In this document: positions 34,298-42,638 of the stretch, one piece after another | Position numbering within the stretch: position 1 is the first letter of the stretch | Layout of the letters: every line of letters starts with the position of its first letter | NCBI GenBank assembly: GCA_963765295.1 | Contig: CAVXVO010000006.1 | Coordinates: forward strand, 248,001 to 312,000 | Reading direction: 5' to 3' | Origin: PALSA-612 sp963765295 | GTDB lineage: Bacteria > Actinomycetota > Thermoleophilia > Gaiellales > Gaiellaceae | DNA: 64,000 nt | Notes under the pieces: generated by a model | Told to the model about the DNA's origin: nothing | What the model saw: the letters and a program-made list of their open reading frames with translations, nothing else | Database searches by the model: none | Translations under genes and position numbers: made by a program

Positions 34298-34573
34298 ATG
34301 GACTGCCGAGACCGCTTCGCCGTCTGGCTCGTCGAGCTCGTGCTCGAGCCCGTGCGGGCGCTCCGCGAGAACGGCGATGCCGGGTCGGTGACGGTGCGCG
34401 CGGCGTGCGCCGACAGCCGTTTCGACATCGCGATCCGCCGAGACGGGGACCTCTACGGCTGGAGCTACCGGGACGTGGCCGAGCCGGCGAACGAGACGTC
34501 GTGCCCGGAACAGTTCGCCGACCCGGAAGACGCTTTCTGGGCCGCCTGGACCGCGATCGAGACCGCCGCCTAG
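34298..34573 (+). CDS. Small hypothetical protein
   Basis: A 91-residue frame with good GC-rich codon use. MDCRDRFAVWLVELVLEPVR looks like an amphipathic helix. The rest has two strands (VTVRAACADSRFDIAIRRDG) and an acidic aromatic end (DPEDAFWAAWTAIE). No family recognised; cytoplasmic by appearance. The ATG at 34298 is preferred, with a GTG at 34292 as alternative. It is divergent from the MBL-Rieske gene, and its stop shares a CTAG with the convergent secreted protein gene. Confidence 0.6.
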   Translation: MDCRDRFAVWLVELVLEPVRALRENGDAGSVTVRAACADSRFDIAIRRDGDLYGWSYRDVAEPANETSCPEQFADPEDAFWAAWTAIETAA

Positions 34574-35085
34574 CTTCGGCGAGTCCGGAGAAGCGCTTGC
34601 CCGGGCGGGTCAGCTCCGCCCAGGATCTGGGTTCCCCGGCTGTCGATCGCCAACGCGCTGCTCGTCCGGCCGGCGAGCGTCCTGAGATCGGTCATCTTCC
34701 CGTTCCGCCAGAGGAACGCCCTCCCAACACCGCTATCGGTCTCGCTCATCCGGATCGGCGGAGGCATCGTTTGCACCGCGAACTGACCGCGGCCGTTCAC
34801 GGCGACCACGTTCAGCTTCCGCCCCGGCGAGCCGAAGTCGCTGAGGCGACCGTCCTTCCAGCGGAACACCTCGAGCGTCTTCCCGTCCGAATGCTGCCGG
34901 TAGGCCGTCCAGTAGACCGCGCCGTCCGAGGTGAGCCCGAGACCGACGATGCGAATACCGACGTACGCGCGATAGCGGTGCCTCGCCGTCCTGACCAGAC
35001 TCGTGAGCGACCACGAATGCGACGGCGACGAGCCCGAGTTCGAGGCGGCGGCGGCGAGCACCACAACCGCTCCGACCAGGCACAA
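34570..35085 (-). CDS. Secreted hypothetical protein with HAF-like repeat
   Basis: A 171-residue protein with a short hydrophobic N-terminus (MCLVGAVVVLAAAA) that looks like a signal or anchor. The later part reads GRAFLWRNGKMTDLRTLAG followed by SSALAIDSRGTQILGG, the pattern of extracellular HAF-family repeats (beta-propeller-like). An earlier, weaker repeat is VFRWKDGRLSDFGSPG. The TTG at 35085 has an AGAAGGGG ribosome binding site. Location outside the cytoplasm is likely; role unknown. Confidence 0.65.
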   Translation of the reverse strand: MCLVGAVVVLAAAASNSGSSPSHSWSLTSLVRTARHRYRAYVGIRIVGLGLTSDGAVYWTAYRQHSDGKTLEVFRWKDGRLSDFGSPGRKLNVVAVNGRGQFAVQTMPPPIRMSETDSGVGRAFLWRNGKMTDLRTLAGRTSSALAIDSRGTQILGGADPPGQALLRTRRS

Positions 35086-35135
35086 CAGCGCCCCTTCTCA
35101 CGGAACCAGGTAAGACGACCCCGGTTAGGCCCCGG

Positions 35136-36113
35136 TTAGCCCGCCCGGGCGAACGCGTCGGCGATCTCTTTCGCCTCGCCGTCGGCGGCCGAGCGCAGCG
35201 CGTAGACGCCGACCCGGTCGAGAAGCCCGTCGTAACGCTCACGAACCTGCCGTGCGGCGTCGTCCCACGAGTCGGCGAGCACGGCGAACTCCGCCAGCAC
35301 GTCGTCGTCGATCGCCGCCGTCATCCCGGCGAAGTCGCCACGCGCCATCAGCCCGTGGAGCTTCTCCTGCAGGCCGCCCCAGCCGTGCACCTCGAAGACG
35401 GGGCGGTAGGTCGGCGTCGACCCGTAGAACGCGATCTGCATCCGCACGGCGTCGGCCTCGCCCCCGATCACGACGAAGATACCGCTCGCCAGCGTCATGT
35501 CCCCGCGCCGCGAGCCGAGTGCGGGCAGCGCCACCTCGCGGAGATAGCGCACCGTGTGGAAGACGTGCACGTGCACGCCGTCCGCGATCTCGCCGGCGAG
35601 CCGGTACATCGTCGGCGTGACGGCCGCGAGCCAGATCGGCGGCGCCGGCCAGTCGATCGGCCCCGGGTCGAAGAAGGGCGTGATCAGGTCGTGCCGGTAG
35701 AACTGCCCGCGGAACCGGAGCGGATGCTCGCCCTGGAACGCGCCCCAGATATGGCGCAGCCCCTCGACGAGCTCGCGGAGCCGGGGCGCCGGCGGCGTAT
35801 CCCACGGGACCGAGAAGCGCCGCACGTTGTGCGCGCGCACCTGGGTGCCGAGCCCGAGGACGAAGCGCCCGCGGCTCGCCCGCTGCAGGTCCCAGGCCAT
35901 CATGGCCGTCACCATCGGGCTGCGGGTGAACGCGGTCGCGATCGCCGTGCCGAGGGTCACCCGGTCGGTCGAAACGGCGGCGGCGGCGAGCGGGAGGAAC
36001 GCATCGTGCTGCGTCTCGGCCGTCCAGACGCCGTCGTAGCCGGCGGCCTCGAGCGCCGCGGCGAGCTCGGCGGCCGTCGCCGGATCGCACGCGATCGTCG
36101 CGTCCACCTTCAC
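35136..36113 (-). CDS. LLM-class F420-dependent oxidoreductase
   Basis: A 325-residue member of the luciferase-like F420 group, only distantly similar to the 31877 gene. Blocks include VKVDATIACDPATAAELA, AGYDGVWTAETQHDAFLPLA, VTLGTAIATAFTRSPMVTA and GRFVLGLGTQVRAHNVRRF. The RAHNVRRFSV region is typical of the actinobacterial TIGR03617-like subgroup. It would oxidise or reduce an unknown substrate with F420. The GTG at 36113 lies 10 bp after the stop of the SpoIID-subtilisin gene, so co-transcription is likely. Confidence 0.85.
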   Translation of the reverse strand: MKVDATIACDPATAAELAAALEAAGYDGVWTAETQHDAFLPLAAAAVSTDRVTLGTAIATAFTRSPMVTAMMAWDLQRASRGRFVLGLGTQVRAHNVRRFSVPWDTPPAPRLRELVEGLRHIWGAFQGEHPLRFRGQFYRHDLITPFFDPGPIDWPAPPIWLAAVTPTMYRLAGEIADGVHVHVFHTVRYLREVALPALGSRRGDMTLASGIFVVIGGEADAVRMQIAFYGSTPTYRPVFEVHGWGGLQEKLHGLMARGDFAGMTAAIDDDVLAEFAVLADSWDDAARQVRERYDGLLDRVGVYALRSAADGEAKEIADAFARAG

Positions 36114-36123
36114 GGGGCGGACT

Positions 36124-38955
36124 CTACGGCGTCTTGACGATGCGTAGCGCGTAGGCGCCGGCGCCCGGCGAGGTCTCGTGGACCTCGACGTCGTACCAGC
36201 CGGAGACGGCAGCCTGGTAGCGAAGGCTCTGATTCGGCCCGGCGTGCCGCGACTGGAGGACGCGGTACGCTCTGAGCGCGCTCGACCTGCCGACGACGTG
36301 CACCGTCCCCGGCTTCCAGAGCGCGAGCTGCAACCCCCTGATCCCGGGCCCGCGCGCCGCGACGGAAAGCTGCTCGCCCGCCCGGACCCGCACCGCGTAC
36401 ACATCGACCGGGTCGTCCCAGTAGTCCACGGTCGCCCGCACGAACGCCGAGCCTCCCCACACGCGAGGCGCCTGGGAGCCGGCGTCGTCGTTCGGCTCGA
36501 GCGCGTCACGCGGCGGCAACGGACCCGAGAGTGCGTCGAGCGCCGCAGCGATGTCGAGACTGCCCCAGCCCGAGCGCGAGTCGCGGCCGACGAGGCAGTG
36601 CGGACAGCCCGTGGCAGGCGAGACGTCGTCGGCCGTGCGCTCGAGGATCGACGACAACTGGTCGGGCGACAACCCGGGATACACGGCCAGGAGCAGCGCA
36701 GCCGCGGCGGCAACCTGAGGGACGGCGAACGACGTCCCCTGCCCGTCGCGGTAGTCGCGGCTCGCGCAGTCCGAGTAGCCCTGATCGGCACACCCGGACC
36801 GCTGGGCCGTCATCGCGCGCGGAAACGTGGAGAGGATGCCGACCCCAGGAGCGACCATGTCCGCGTAGACGGCGTCCCGGTTCGAGAACGCCGGAATGGA
36901 GTTGTCCTGCGACAGCGCGCCCACGCCGAGCACGTGCGGGAGTGCAGCCGGATAGCTCGCGTAGGGCCACGGCGTGGAGGGCGAGTCGTCGCCGTTCCCG
37001 ACCGCAGCCACCACGAGCACCCCGTGGCTCGTCGCGTACCGGATCGCGGCGGCCTCGACCACCGAGAACGAGTCGAGGAGCGGGTCGGCGGGATCACGGA
37101 CGGCGCCGAGGCTGAGGTTGATCACCTGTGCACCCCGGTCGACCTCCCACCGGATCGCCTTCGCCTCGACCTCCGGGTCGATCGTGCCGTCCGAGCCGAT
37201 CACCTTGGCCACGATCAGCTGGGCGGGGAAGGCGATCCCGGCGATCCCCTGCCCGTTCCCGATCGCGGCTGCGATCTCGCCCGCGACGAACGTGCCGTGG
37301 CCGACGTCGTCTTCGACGGAGCCGCCGACGAAGCTCCGGGCGAGCGCGATCTTCCCGGCGAACTCGGGATGTCCGGCGTCGATGCCCGTGTCGACGACGC
37401 CGACGAGCACCGGTGCGAGCGTGGGCAGCACCGGCCAGAAGTCGAAGGCGTGGTCGTGGCCGAGATACCACTGCTGCGCCGCCAGCGGATCGGTCGGAGC
37501 GAACGTGCTCGCGAGCAGGCGGCGCGGAGGACGGCTCGGCACTGCGAGCTGCAGGCGACGCGCCGACTGCACCGGCACGGCGAGCGGCTGTCCCTTGACG
37601 CCGGGGGCGGAGAGCCGGAACTGGGTCGTCTGCTGCGGCGTCACCGAGACGGAGAAGGTGCCGTCGGCCGCCGGCGTCAGCGCCGGGCCCGGGCTCCAGA
37701 CGTTGCCTCCCGTCGACTGCTCGAGCGCGGTGCCCTTCACGCCGCGGACCTTCCCCGTCAGCGTGACGGCTGCACCGGGGGTGCCGGTCGCGTTCGGGCG
37801 CGAGAGCGACAGGAGGCCCACGGAGACGTACGTCGACCGCAACCCGAGCGCCGAGCGGAGGCCGGCGGAGCTCACGGTCTTCGAGGTGCCGCCCGCGGTC
37901 GTGAACGTGAGCTGGCGCGCGTGCCCCGTCACCGGCACCGGCGTCATGTCTGTGACGCCCGGGACGGAGAACGCCCTGGAGATCTTCGCACCGGTGAAGA
38001 CCACCGGCCCCCAGTTGTGCCACGGCGACGCCGAATCGTACGGATCGGGCTGCGTGATCAGGTAGGGGACGGGCTTCGCGCCGGGAACGAGATCGGTGAT
38101 CGCCGTCGTGCGCCCGCCGGACGACGACGAGAAGAACGTCGTCGCCACCTGGTTGCCGTACATCAGCACCTGGCCCTTCGTCTGCGCGACCGCCTGGACG
38201 CCGGGCGCGGACTCGCCCTGGATGCCGCCGTAGACCTGGCTGCGCTCGTCCGTGTAGAGGACCTTGCCGGTGCCGAGCGTCGCCACCGCGTACGAGCGAG
38301 CCGCCACCGCCTGCGTCTCGAGCGCCGCGAGCGGCCAGTCCTTCGGCATCTCGCCCGTCACGACGCCGCGGACGTAGTTGTCGAGCGACAGCACGTTCAC
38401 GACCTGGAGACGGCCGCCGACGACCTGGAGCTGGATCGACCCGCGGTAGGGCTTGTGGAAGGAGAGCGGCGCCTTGCCCGGACGGATGGTCAGCGGCCCC
38501 ACGAGCGTCTGCGCTGCGGTCGAGCGGTCGACCTGGACGGAGAGGCTCGGGCCGGTGCTGAGCTGTCCGGACGTGACCGGATACGACGCCCCCGACGCGT
38601 CCCGGACCGTGAACGGCGCCGTCGACGTGATCGTCGCCGACCCACTCGTCTCCGCGAGGAGGACGCGGACCGATCTGACCGGCGACTGCGCGAGCTTCGT
38701 CCCCGGGTAGTAGAAGGCGAGGATCTTGTCGTACGCGGCGCCGCCCTTTGCCATCCCGTAGGCGCCCCACTGGCCCATGCCCACCCCGTGTCCGTAGCCG
38801 TGGCCGCGGATCACGAACGTGGTCGAGGTGACGAGCTCCTGCTGACGCGGGCTGCTCGGCGCGGCGAACGCGACCCCCGAGAGGGCAAGGGAGGACGCCA
38901 AGGCAAGGAGCGAGAGACGGCAGCGCATGCGAGGACGCGGAAGGGCCGCGGTCAT
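36124..38955 (-). CDS. Secreted SpoIID/LytB-domain and subtilisin-like (S8) protease fusion
   Basis: A 943-residue exported protein combining two enzymes not usually joined. After a signal peptide (LSLLALASSLALSGVAFA), residues about 40-330 are a SpoIID/LytB domain: GHGYGHGVGMGQWGAYGMA, LDNYVRGVVTGEMP and EALETQ-like AALETQAVAARSYAVA. SpoIID-type domains cleave denuded peptidoglycan glycans. A linker with Ig-like character follows. Residues about 510-790 are a peptidase S8 domain with the Asp in VGVVDTGIDAGHPEF, His in DDVGHGTFVAGEI and Ser in GQGTSFAVPQVAAAA, all three present. The C-terminus resembles a PPC domain. The start may be 38955 or the ATG at 38928. It probably remodels the cell wall. 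Confidence 0.9.
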   Translation of the reverse strand: MTAALPRPRMRCRLSLLALASSLALSGVAFAAPSSPRQQELVTSTTFVIRGHGYGHGVGMGQWGAYGMAKGGAAYDKILAFYYPGTKLAQSPVRSVRVLLAETSGSATITSTAPFTVRDASGASYPVTSGQLSTGPSLSVQVDRSTAAQTLVGPLTIRPGKAPLSFHKPYRGSIQLQVVGGRLQVVNVLSLDNYVRGVVTGEMPKDWPLAALETQAVAARSYAVATLGTGKVLYTDERSQVYGGIQGESAPGVQAVAQTKGQVLMYGNQVATTFFSSSSGGRTTAITDLVPGAKPVPYLITQPDPYDSASPWHNWGPVVFTGAKISRAFSVPGVTDMTPVPVTGHARQLTFTTAGGTSKTVSSAGLRSALGLRSTYVSVGLLSLSRPNATGTPGAAVTLTGKVRGVKGTALEQSTGGNVWSPGPALTPAADGTFSVSVTPQQTTQFRLSAPGVKGQPLAVPVQSARRLQLAVPSRPPRRLLASTFAPTDPLAAQQWYLGHDHAFDFWPVLPTLAPVLVGVVDTGIDAGHPEFAGKIALARSFVGGSVEDDVGHGTFVAGEIAAAIGNGQGIAGIAFPAQLIVAKVIGSDGTIDPEVEAKAIRWEVDRGAQVINLSLGAVRDPADPLLDSFSVVEAAAIRYATSHGVLVVAAVGNGDDSPSTPWPYASYPAALPHVLGVGALSQDNSIPAFSNRDAVYADMVAPGVGILSTFPRAMTAQRSGCADQGYSDCASRDYRDGQGTSFAVPQVAAAAALLLAVYPGLSPDQLSSILERTADDVSPATGCPHCLVGRDSRSGWGSLDIAAALDALSGPLPPRDALEPNDDAGSQAPRVWGGSAFVRATVDYWDDPVDVYAVRVRAGEQLSVAARGPGIRGLQLALWKPGTVHVVGRSSALRAYRVLQSRHAGPNQSLRYQAAVSGWYDVEVHETSPGAGAYALRIVKTP

Positions 38956-39023
38956 CGAGGGTAGCGAAATACCGCGCTGTGCAGGGAGGGTTTTACGTCG
39001 GGCGGTACCGGCTCGACCTGGTG

Positions 39024-40010
39024 CTAGCTCAGCCTGTGCGCGTACTGGCGCTCGTAGTACTCGCGGTATGCCCCGGACTTGATCGGCTCCCACCAGTCGC
39101 GGTGCTCGCGGTACCAGCCGATCGCCTCGGGCAGCCCCGCCTCTCCGAACGAGTGCTGCGGCGACCAGCCGAGCGCTCGCAATTTCGCGTCGTCGAGCGC
39201 GTACCGGCGGTCGTGGCCCGCGCGGTCCTCGACGTGCCGGACGAGCCCCGGATCGGCACCGGTCAGCTCGAGGATCCGGTGCGTCACCTCGAGGTTCTCG
39301 AACTCCTCGCCGCCGATGTTGTAGACCTCGCCGGGCTCGCCCTGCTCGAGCACGAGCTCGACGGCGGCGCAGTGGTCTTCGGCGTGCAGCCACTCGCGCA
39401 CCTGTCGGCCGTCGCCGTAGACGGGCAACTCGAGGCCGTCGAGCGCGTTGGTCACGAAGAGCGGGATCATCTTCTCCGGATACTGGTGCGAGCCGTACGT
39501 GTTGGCGGCGCGCGTGATCGAGGCGGAGATCCCATACGTCCGGGCGTAGGCGAGCACCTGCAGGTCGCCGGCGGCCTTGGCGGCCGCGTACGGGCTCGAG
39601 GGGCGGAGCGGATCGTCCTCGCGCGACCTGCCGCCCGCCTCGAGGTCGCCGTACACCTCGTCGGTCGACACCTGCACGTAGCGCACGCGCGCATCCCGCG
39701 TCCACTCGAGCAGCGTCTGCGTGCCGAGCACCTCCGTGTGGATGAACTCGCGCGGAGCGAGGATCGAACGGTCGACGTGGGTCTCGGCGGCGAAGTTCAC
39801 CACCGCCTCGCAGCCGGCGGCGGCGGCGGCGACCGCGGCGGGATCGGCGATGTCGCCGTGATGGAACTCATGCGGGACGCCCTCAAGGTTGGCCGGGTTG
39901 CCCGCGTAGGTGAGCCGGTCGAGCACGACCACCTCGTCACCGGCCGCCGCGCGCCGCTTGACGAAGTGCGAGCCGATGAACCCCGCGCCGCCGGTGACCA
40001 GAATCCGCAT
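39024..40010 (-). CDS. rmlB: dTDP-glucose 4,6-dehydratase
   Basis: A 328-residue short-chain dehydrogenase-fold enzyme for the second step of dTDP-L-rhamnose synthesis. RILVTGGAGFIGSHFVKR binds NAD. VNFAAETHVDRSI, VSTDEVYGDL and the catalytic PYAAAKAAGD (YxxxK) are present. YPEKMIPLFVTNALDG and YGDGRQVREWLHAEDHC are RmlB-specific. It has its own -10 (TAGGCT at 40022-40017, 6 nt before the ATG) and lies downstream of rmlA-rmlC-rmlD, separated from rmlD by a palindromic repeat. Confidence 0.93.
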   Translation of the reverse strand: MRILVTGGAGFIGSHFVKRRAAAGDEVVVLDRLTYAGNPANLEGVPHEFHHGDIADPAAVAAAAAGCEAVVNFAAETHVDRSILAPREFIHTEVLGTQTLLEWTRDARVRYVQVSTDEVYGDLEAGGRSREDDPLRPSSPYAAAKAAGDLQVLAYARTYGISASITRAANTYGSHQYPEKMIPLFVTNALDGLELPVYGDGRQVREWLHAEDHCAAVELVLEQGEPGEVYNIGGEEFENLEVTHRILELTGADPGLVRHVEDRAGHDRRYALDDAKLRALGWSPQHSFGEAGLPEAIGWYREHRDWWEPIKSGAYREYYERQYAHRLS

Positions 40011-40016
40011 CGCCGA

Positions 40017-40022
40017 AGCCTA
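40017..40022 (-). promoter_or_regulatory. Leaderless -10 box of rmlB
   Basis: TAGGCT on the minus strand, 6 nt before the ATG at 40010. It is identical to the wecB box. Confidence 0.45.
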
Positions 40023-40040
40023 GCCGCCTCGTCCCCGCGA

Positions 40041-40073
40041 GCCAGGTCGGAGGGACAGTCCCTCGGACCTGGC
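40041..40073. repeat. Palindromic repeat, copy between rmlB and rmlD
   Basis: A 16-bp inverted repeat with one mismatch and a 1-nt centre (GCCAGGTCGGAGGGAC / GTCCCTCGGACCTGGC). Its inner 23 bases (40045-40069) match the palindrome inside wecB at 21 of 23 positions. It follows the rmlD stop by about 75 bp and could act as a terminator, but the match to the wecB copy points to a dispersed element. Confidence 0.6.
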
Positions 40074-40146
40074 CGGAACGGACATTTCGCCTGCTCAGAG
40101 GATTGGGCGATGGCTCGCACGGCCATGGCCACGGGTCATGGCCGTC

Positions 40147-40981
40147 TCAGCCCATGCGGGCGAGGCAGGCGCGCAGGCCGTCGCGCCAGTGCGGGAGACG
40201 CGGGGCGTCCGCGTGCTCGCTGCGCAGCACCGAGTACGTGGGACGCGGGGCGGGGCGGCCGAACTCCGCCGTCGAGATCCGCCGCACGCGGCAGGAAATC
40301 CCCGCCTCGGAGAAGATCGCTTCCGCAAAGTCGGCCCACGTGCAGTCGCCCTCGGCAGCGACGTGGTAGAGACCGTGCGGGAGCGCCACGACGCCCCGCG
40401 TCGCCGTTGCGAGATGCTCGACGTAGGTCGGCGAGCCGCGCTGGTCGTCCACCACCGCCACCTCGTCGCGCTCCCGCCCGAGTTCGAGCATCGTCCGCAC
40501 GAAGTTGTGCCCGGTCGCACCGAAGAGCCACGAGGAGCGCACGACCCAGCCTTCGCGCACCTCGCGCTCTCCCGCCAGCTTCGTCCGTCCATAGACCGAC
40601 AGCGGCCGCGGTTCGTCCGACTCGACGTACGGCTCGCCCTTCGTGCCGTCGAAGACGTAGTCGGTCGAGTAGTAGACGAGCGGGGCGCCGAGCGAGACCG
40701 CGTTCCGCGTCCCGACGACGTTGACCGCCTCGGCTCCGGCCGGGTCGCTCTCGGCCGCGTCGACCGCCGTGTAGGCCGCCGCGTGGAGCACGAGCGCCGG
40801 CTGCATCGGACCGCCGAGCAGGGCGCGCGGCGGCAGTTGCGTCACGTCCCAGTCCGCGCGCGCGAACGCGAGGACATCGTCGCCGGCGAACGCGTCCGAC
40901 GAGCGCGCGGCCGAGCTGGCCGCCGGCGCCCGTTACGACGACGCGTCCCGCGCGGACAGGATCGGGGTGCGGGTGCTCCAC
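40147..40981 (-). CDS. rmlD: dTDP-4-dehydrorhamnose reductase, interrupted by a +1 frameshift near 40900
   Basis: The last step of dTDP-rhamnose synthesis. The N-terminal VVVTGAGGQLGRAL is in one frame and the rest (VLHAAAYTAVDAAESDPAGA, VYYSTDYVFDGTKG, SVYGRTKLAGER with the catalytic YxxxK, NFVRTMLELG) in another. Removing one base near 40900 (CTCGTCGGAC to CTCTCGGAC) gives a continuous 277-residue protein with the normal RmlD layout. I treat it as one gene with an inserted base. The GTG at 40981 overlaps the end of rmlC by 49 bp. The neighbouring rmlA has the same kind of one-base insertion. Confidence 0.85.
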
Positions 40982-41394
40982 AGGTCGACGACGCGCGGAT
41001 CGTCCCAGGGAATGCCGTGCTCGTCGGGATCGGCCGGGTCGTACTCCTCGGTCACGTGGTAGCAGAACAGGACGTCCGTCAGCGCCTCGAATCCGTGCGC
41101 GTGGTATCCGGGGACGTAGATCGCCGTCGGGTTGTCGTCGCCGACGTCCTCTGTGAACGTCTCCCCGGTCGTCCGGTCGAGGACGACGACGCGAGCCGTC
41201 CCCTCGAGGCAGACGAAGAGGTCGTCCTGGCCGCGCTCGTGGTAGTGCAGGCCGCGGATCACGCCCCGGCGCGACCGGCTGAGGTTGGTCTGGCGCGTCG
41301 GCTTCGGGAGGAGCGACTCACGGCGAAGCTCCATCAGCCAGCCACGCTCGTCCTCGAAGCGGCGCAGCGGCAGCCGCAGGAGCCCGTCGATCAC
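40933..41394 (-). CDS. rmlC: dTDP-4-dehydrorhamnose 3,5-epimerase (RmlC-like cupin)
   Basis: A 153-residue cupin. FEDERGWLMELRRESLLP, TNLSRSRRGVIRGLHYH and TEEYDPADPDEHGIPWDDP are RmlC blocks. The His of RGLHY is kept, but the usual KL motif that follows it (AQGKLV in RmlC) reads GQDDLFV, so the catalytic lysine appears to be replaced by Asp. The enzyme may therefore be a relative acting on a different dTDP-sugar. The GTG at 41394 overlaps the rmlA stop by 4 bp, and the context still fits rhamnose synthesis. Confidence 0.85.
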   Translation of the reverse strand: MIDGLLRLPLRRFEDERGWLMELRRESLLPKPTRQTNLSRSRRGVIRGLHYHERGQDDLFVCLEGTARVVVLDRTTGETFTEDVGDDNPTAIYVPGYHAHGFEALTDVLFCYHVTEEYDPADPDEHGIPWDDPRVVDLWSTRTPILSARDASS

Positions 41395-42132
41395 CGGTTG
41401 GCGCCACCCCGGCGCACGAAGTCGTTCACGGCGTAGTAGCCGTCGATCGACTCACCGGCGTCGCCCCAGAAACCCTCGACCACGTCGTACTCCATCGCGC
41501 CGCGCTCGATGTACCAGTTGTTCACGTCGGAGATCTCGAGCTCGCCGCGGCCCGACGGCTGGAGCGACGGGAGCACGTCCCACACGGCGCCGTCGTAGAA
41601 GTAGACGCCGGTCACGGCGTACTCGCTCGGAGGGTCGTCCGGCTTCTCGATCACGCGGACGAGCTCGCCCGTCCTCGGCGAGCTCCGGCACTCCGAGATT
41701 GCGCAGGTGCTCGGGGTCCGACTCACGGGCGAGCAGGACGCGGCCGCCGTACTGCTGGCCGCGGAAGCGCTCCACGCTCGGCGCGAGCGACCGCTCGAAC
41801 ACGTTGTCGGCCAGCATCACGACGCAGTGCTCCTGCTCGACGAAGTGCTGCGCGAGCCCGAGCGCCTCGGCGATTCCGCCCGGTCGCTCCTGATAGGCGT
41901 AGAGCAGCCGGTCGCAGCCGTAGGCCTGGCCGTTGCCGAGCAGGCGCAGGAACTCGCCCGCATGTGTCCCACCCGTGACGATCATGATCTCGACGACGCC
42001 TGCACCGACGAGCGCTTCGATCGCGTACTCGATCATCGGGCGGTCGTAGATCGGCAGCAGGTGCTTGTTCGTGATGCGCGTCAGCGGATCGAGACGCGAC
42101 CCCGTGCCGCCGGCGAGGACGACCCCCTTCAC
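41391..42132 (-). CDS. rmlA: Glucose-1-phosphate thymidylyltransferase, interrupted by a +1 frameshift at 41668-41670
   Basis: Makes dTDP-glucose, the first step of dTDP-rhamnose synthesis. GVVLAGGTGSRLDPLT is the nucleotide-binding motif. VTGGTHAGEFLRLLGNG, AYQERPGGIAEALGLA and VMLADNVFERSL are in the first frame; VRVIEKPDDPPSEYAVTGVY and SDVNNWYIERGAM in the second. The break lies in a CCC run at 41668-41670. Deleting one C joins LAEDG to ELVRV and gives a 246-residue protein of the short RmlA type. The GTG at 42132 is 7 nt after a TAGCAT box. It is the first gene of the rmlA-C-D run. Confidence 0.88.
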
Positions 42133-42139
42133 GGAGCAG

Positions 42140-42145
42140 ATGCTA
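42140..42145 (-). promoter_or_regulatory. Leaderless -10 box of rmlA
   Basis: TAGCAT on the minus strand, 7 nt before the GTG at 42132. Confidence 0.45.
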
Positions 42146-42182
42146 CTTCGGCCGAACCCGACTTCGTCCCGAACCCGCTCGG

Positions 42183-42188
42183 TACGCT
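42183..42188 (+). promoter_or_regulatory. Leaderless -10 box of hsp20
   Basis: TACGCT, 6 nt before the ATG at 42195. It should also drive lon, which is coupled to hsp20. No HAIR or HrcA-type (CIRCE) element is visible around it. Confidence 0.45.
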
Positions 42189-42194
42189 GTCCCG

Positions 42195-42638
42195 ATGTCC
42201 TCCCCTGACGACGCCGAGCGCACACGTTCGGAGCTCGAAGGCCTATTCGACGAGCTCTGGCACGGAACACGGTTCACCGTCACCCGGCGCGGATTCCGCC
42301 CGTCGATCGACGTCCTGCGTACGGACGATCCGGCAGAGCTGCGCGTGATCGTCGACCTCGCCGGTGTCGACCCCGGCGACATTCACATCGCGGTGAACGA
42401 GCGCGCGCTCGTAATCGCGGGCCAGCGGCTCCGCCCGCTGCCGGACTGCCGACCCTCCTACCACCTGCTCGAGATCGAGGACGGGCCGTTCGAGCGTCGG
42501 ATCGCCCTGCCCGAGCACGTCGACCCCGACGGCGCCAGGGCAACGTACGAGCGCGGTCTGCTCACCGTCGTGCTTCCCGTCACCGCCACGCCTTCGCGGC
42601 CGGAGCGCATCACGATCCGGATCCGGACGATCGCGTGA
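42195..42638 (+). CDS. Hsp20/alpha-crystallin small heat-shock protein
   Basis: A 147-residue small heat-shock protein that would hold unfolding proteins in oligomers. The alpha-crystallin domain runs from about residue 35: RPSIDVLRTDDPAELRVIVD, LAGVDPGDIHIAVNERALVI and the closing YERGLLTVVLPVT, which replaces the canonical GVLTI strand. The C-terminal PERITIRIRT has the IxI-type motif used for oligomerisation. Its stop overlaps the GTG of lon by 4 bp. That coupling suggests joint heat-stress or protein-quality-control regulation. Confidence 0.88.
   Translation: MSSPDDAERTRSELEGLFDELWHGTRFTVTRRGFRPSIDVLRTDDPAELRVIVDLAGVDPGDIHIAVNERALVIAGQRLRPLPDCRPSYHLLEIEDGPFERRIALPEHVDPDGARATYERGLLTVVLPVTATPSRPERITIRIRTIA

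Noticed and set aside
32245..35139. A 964-codon open frame opposite the MBL-Rieske gene
   Set aside because: Extreme Arg/Ala content and it crosses several real genes.
36178..38964. A 928-codon open frame opposite the SpoIID-subtilisin gene
   Set aside because: No conserved motif; the minus-strand protein has complete catalytic sites.
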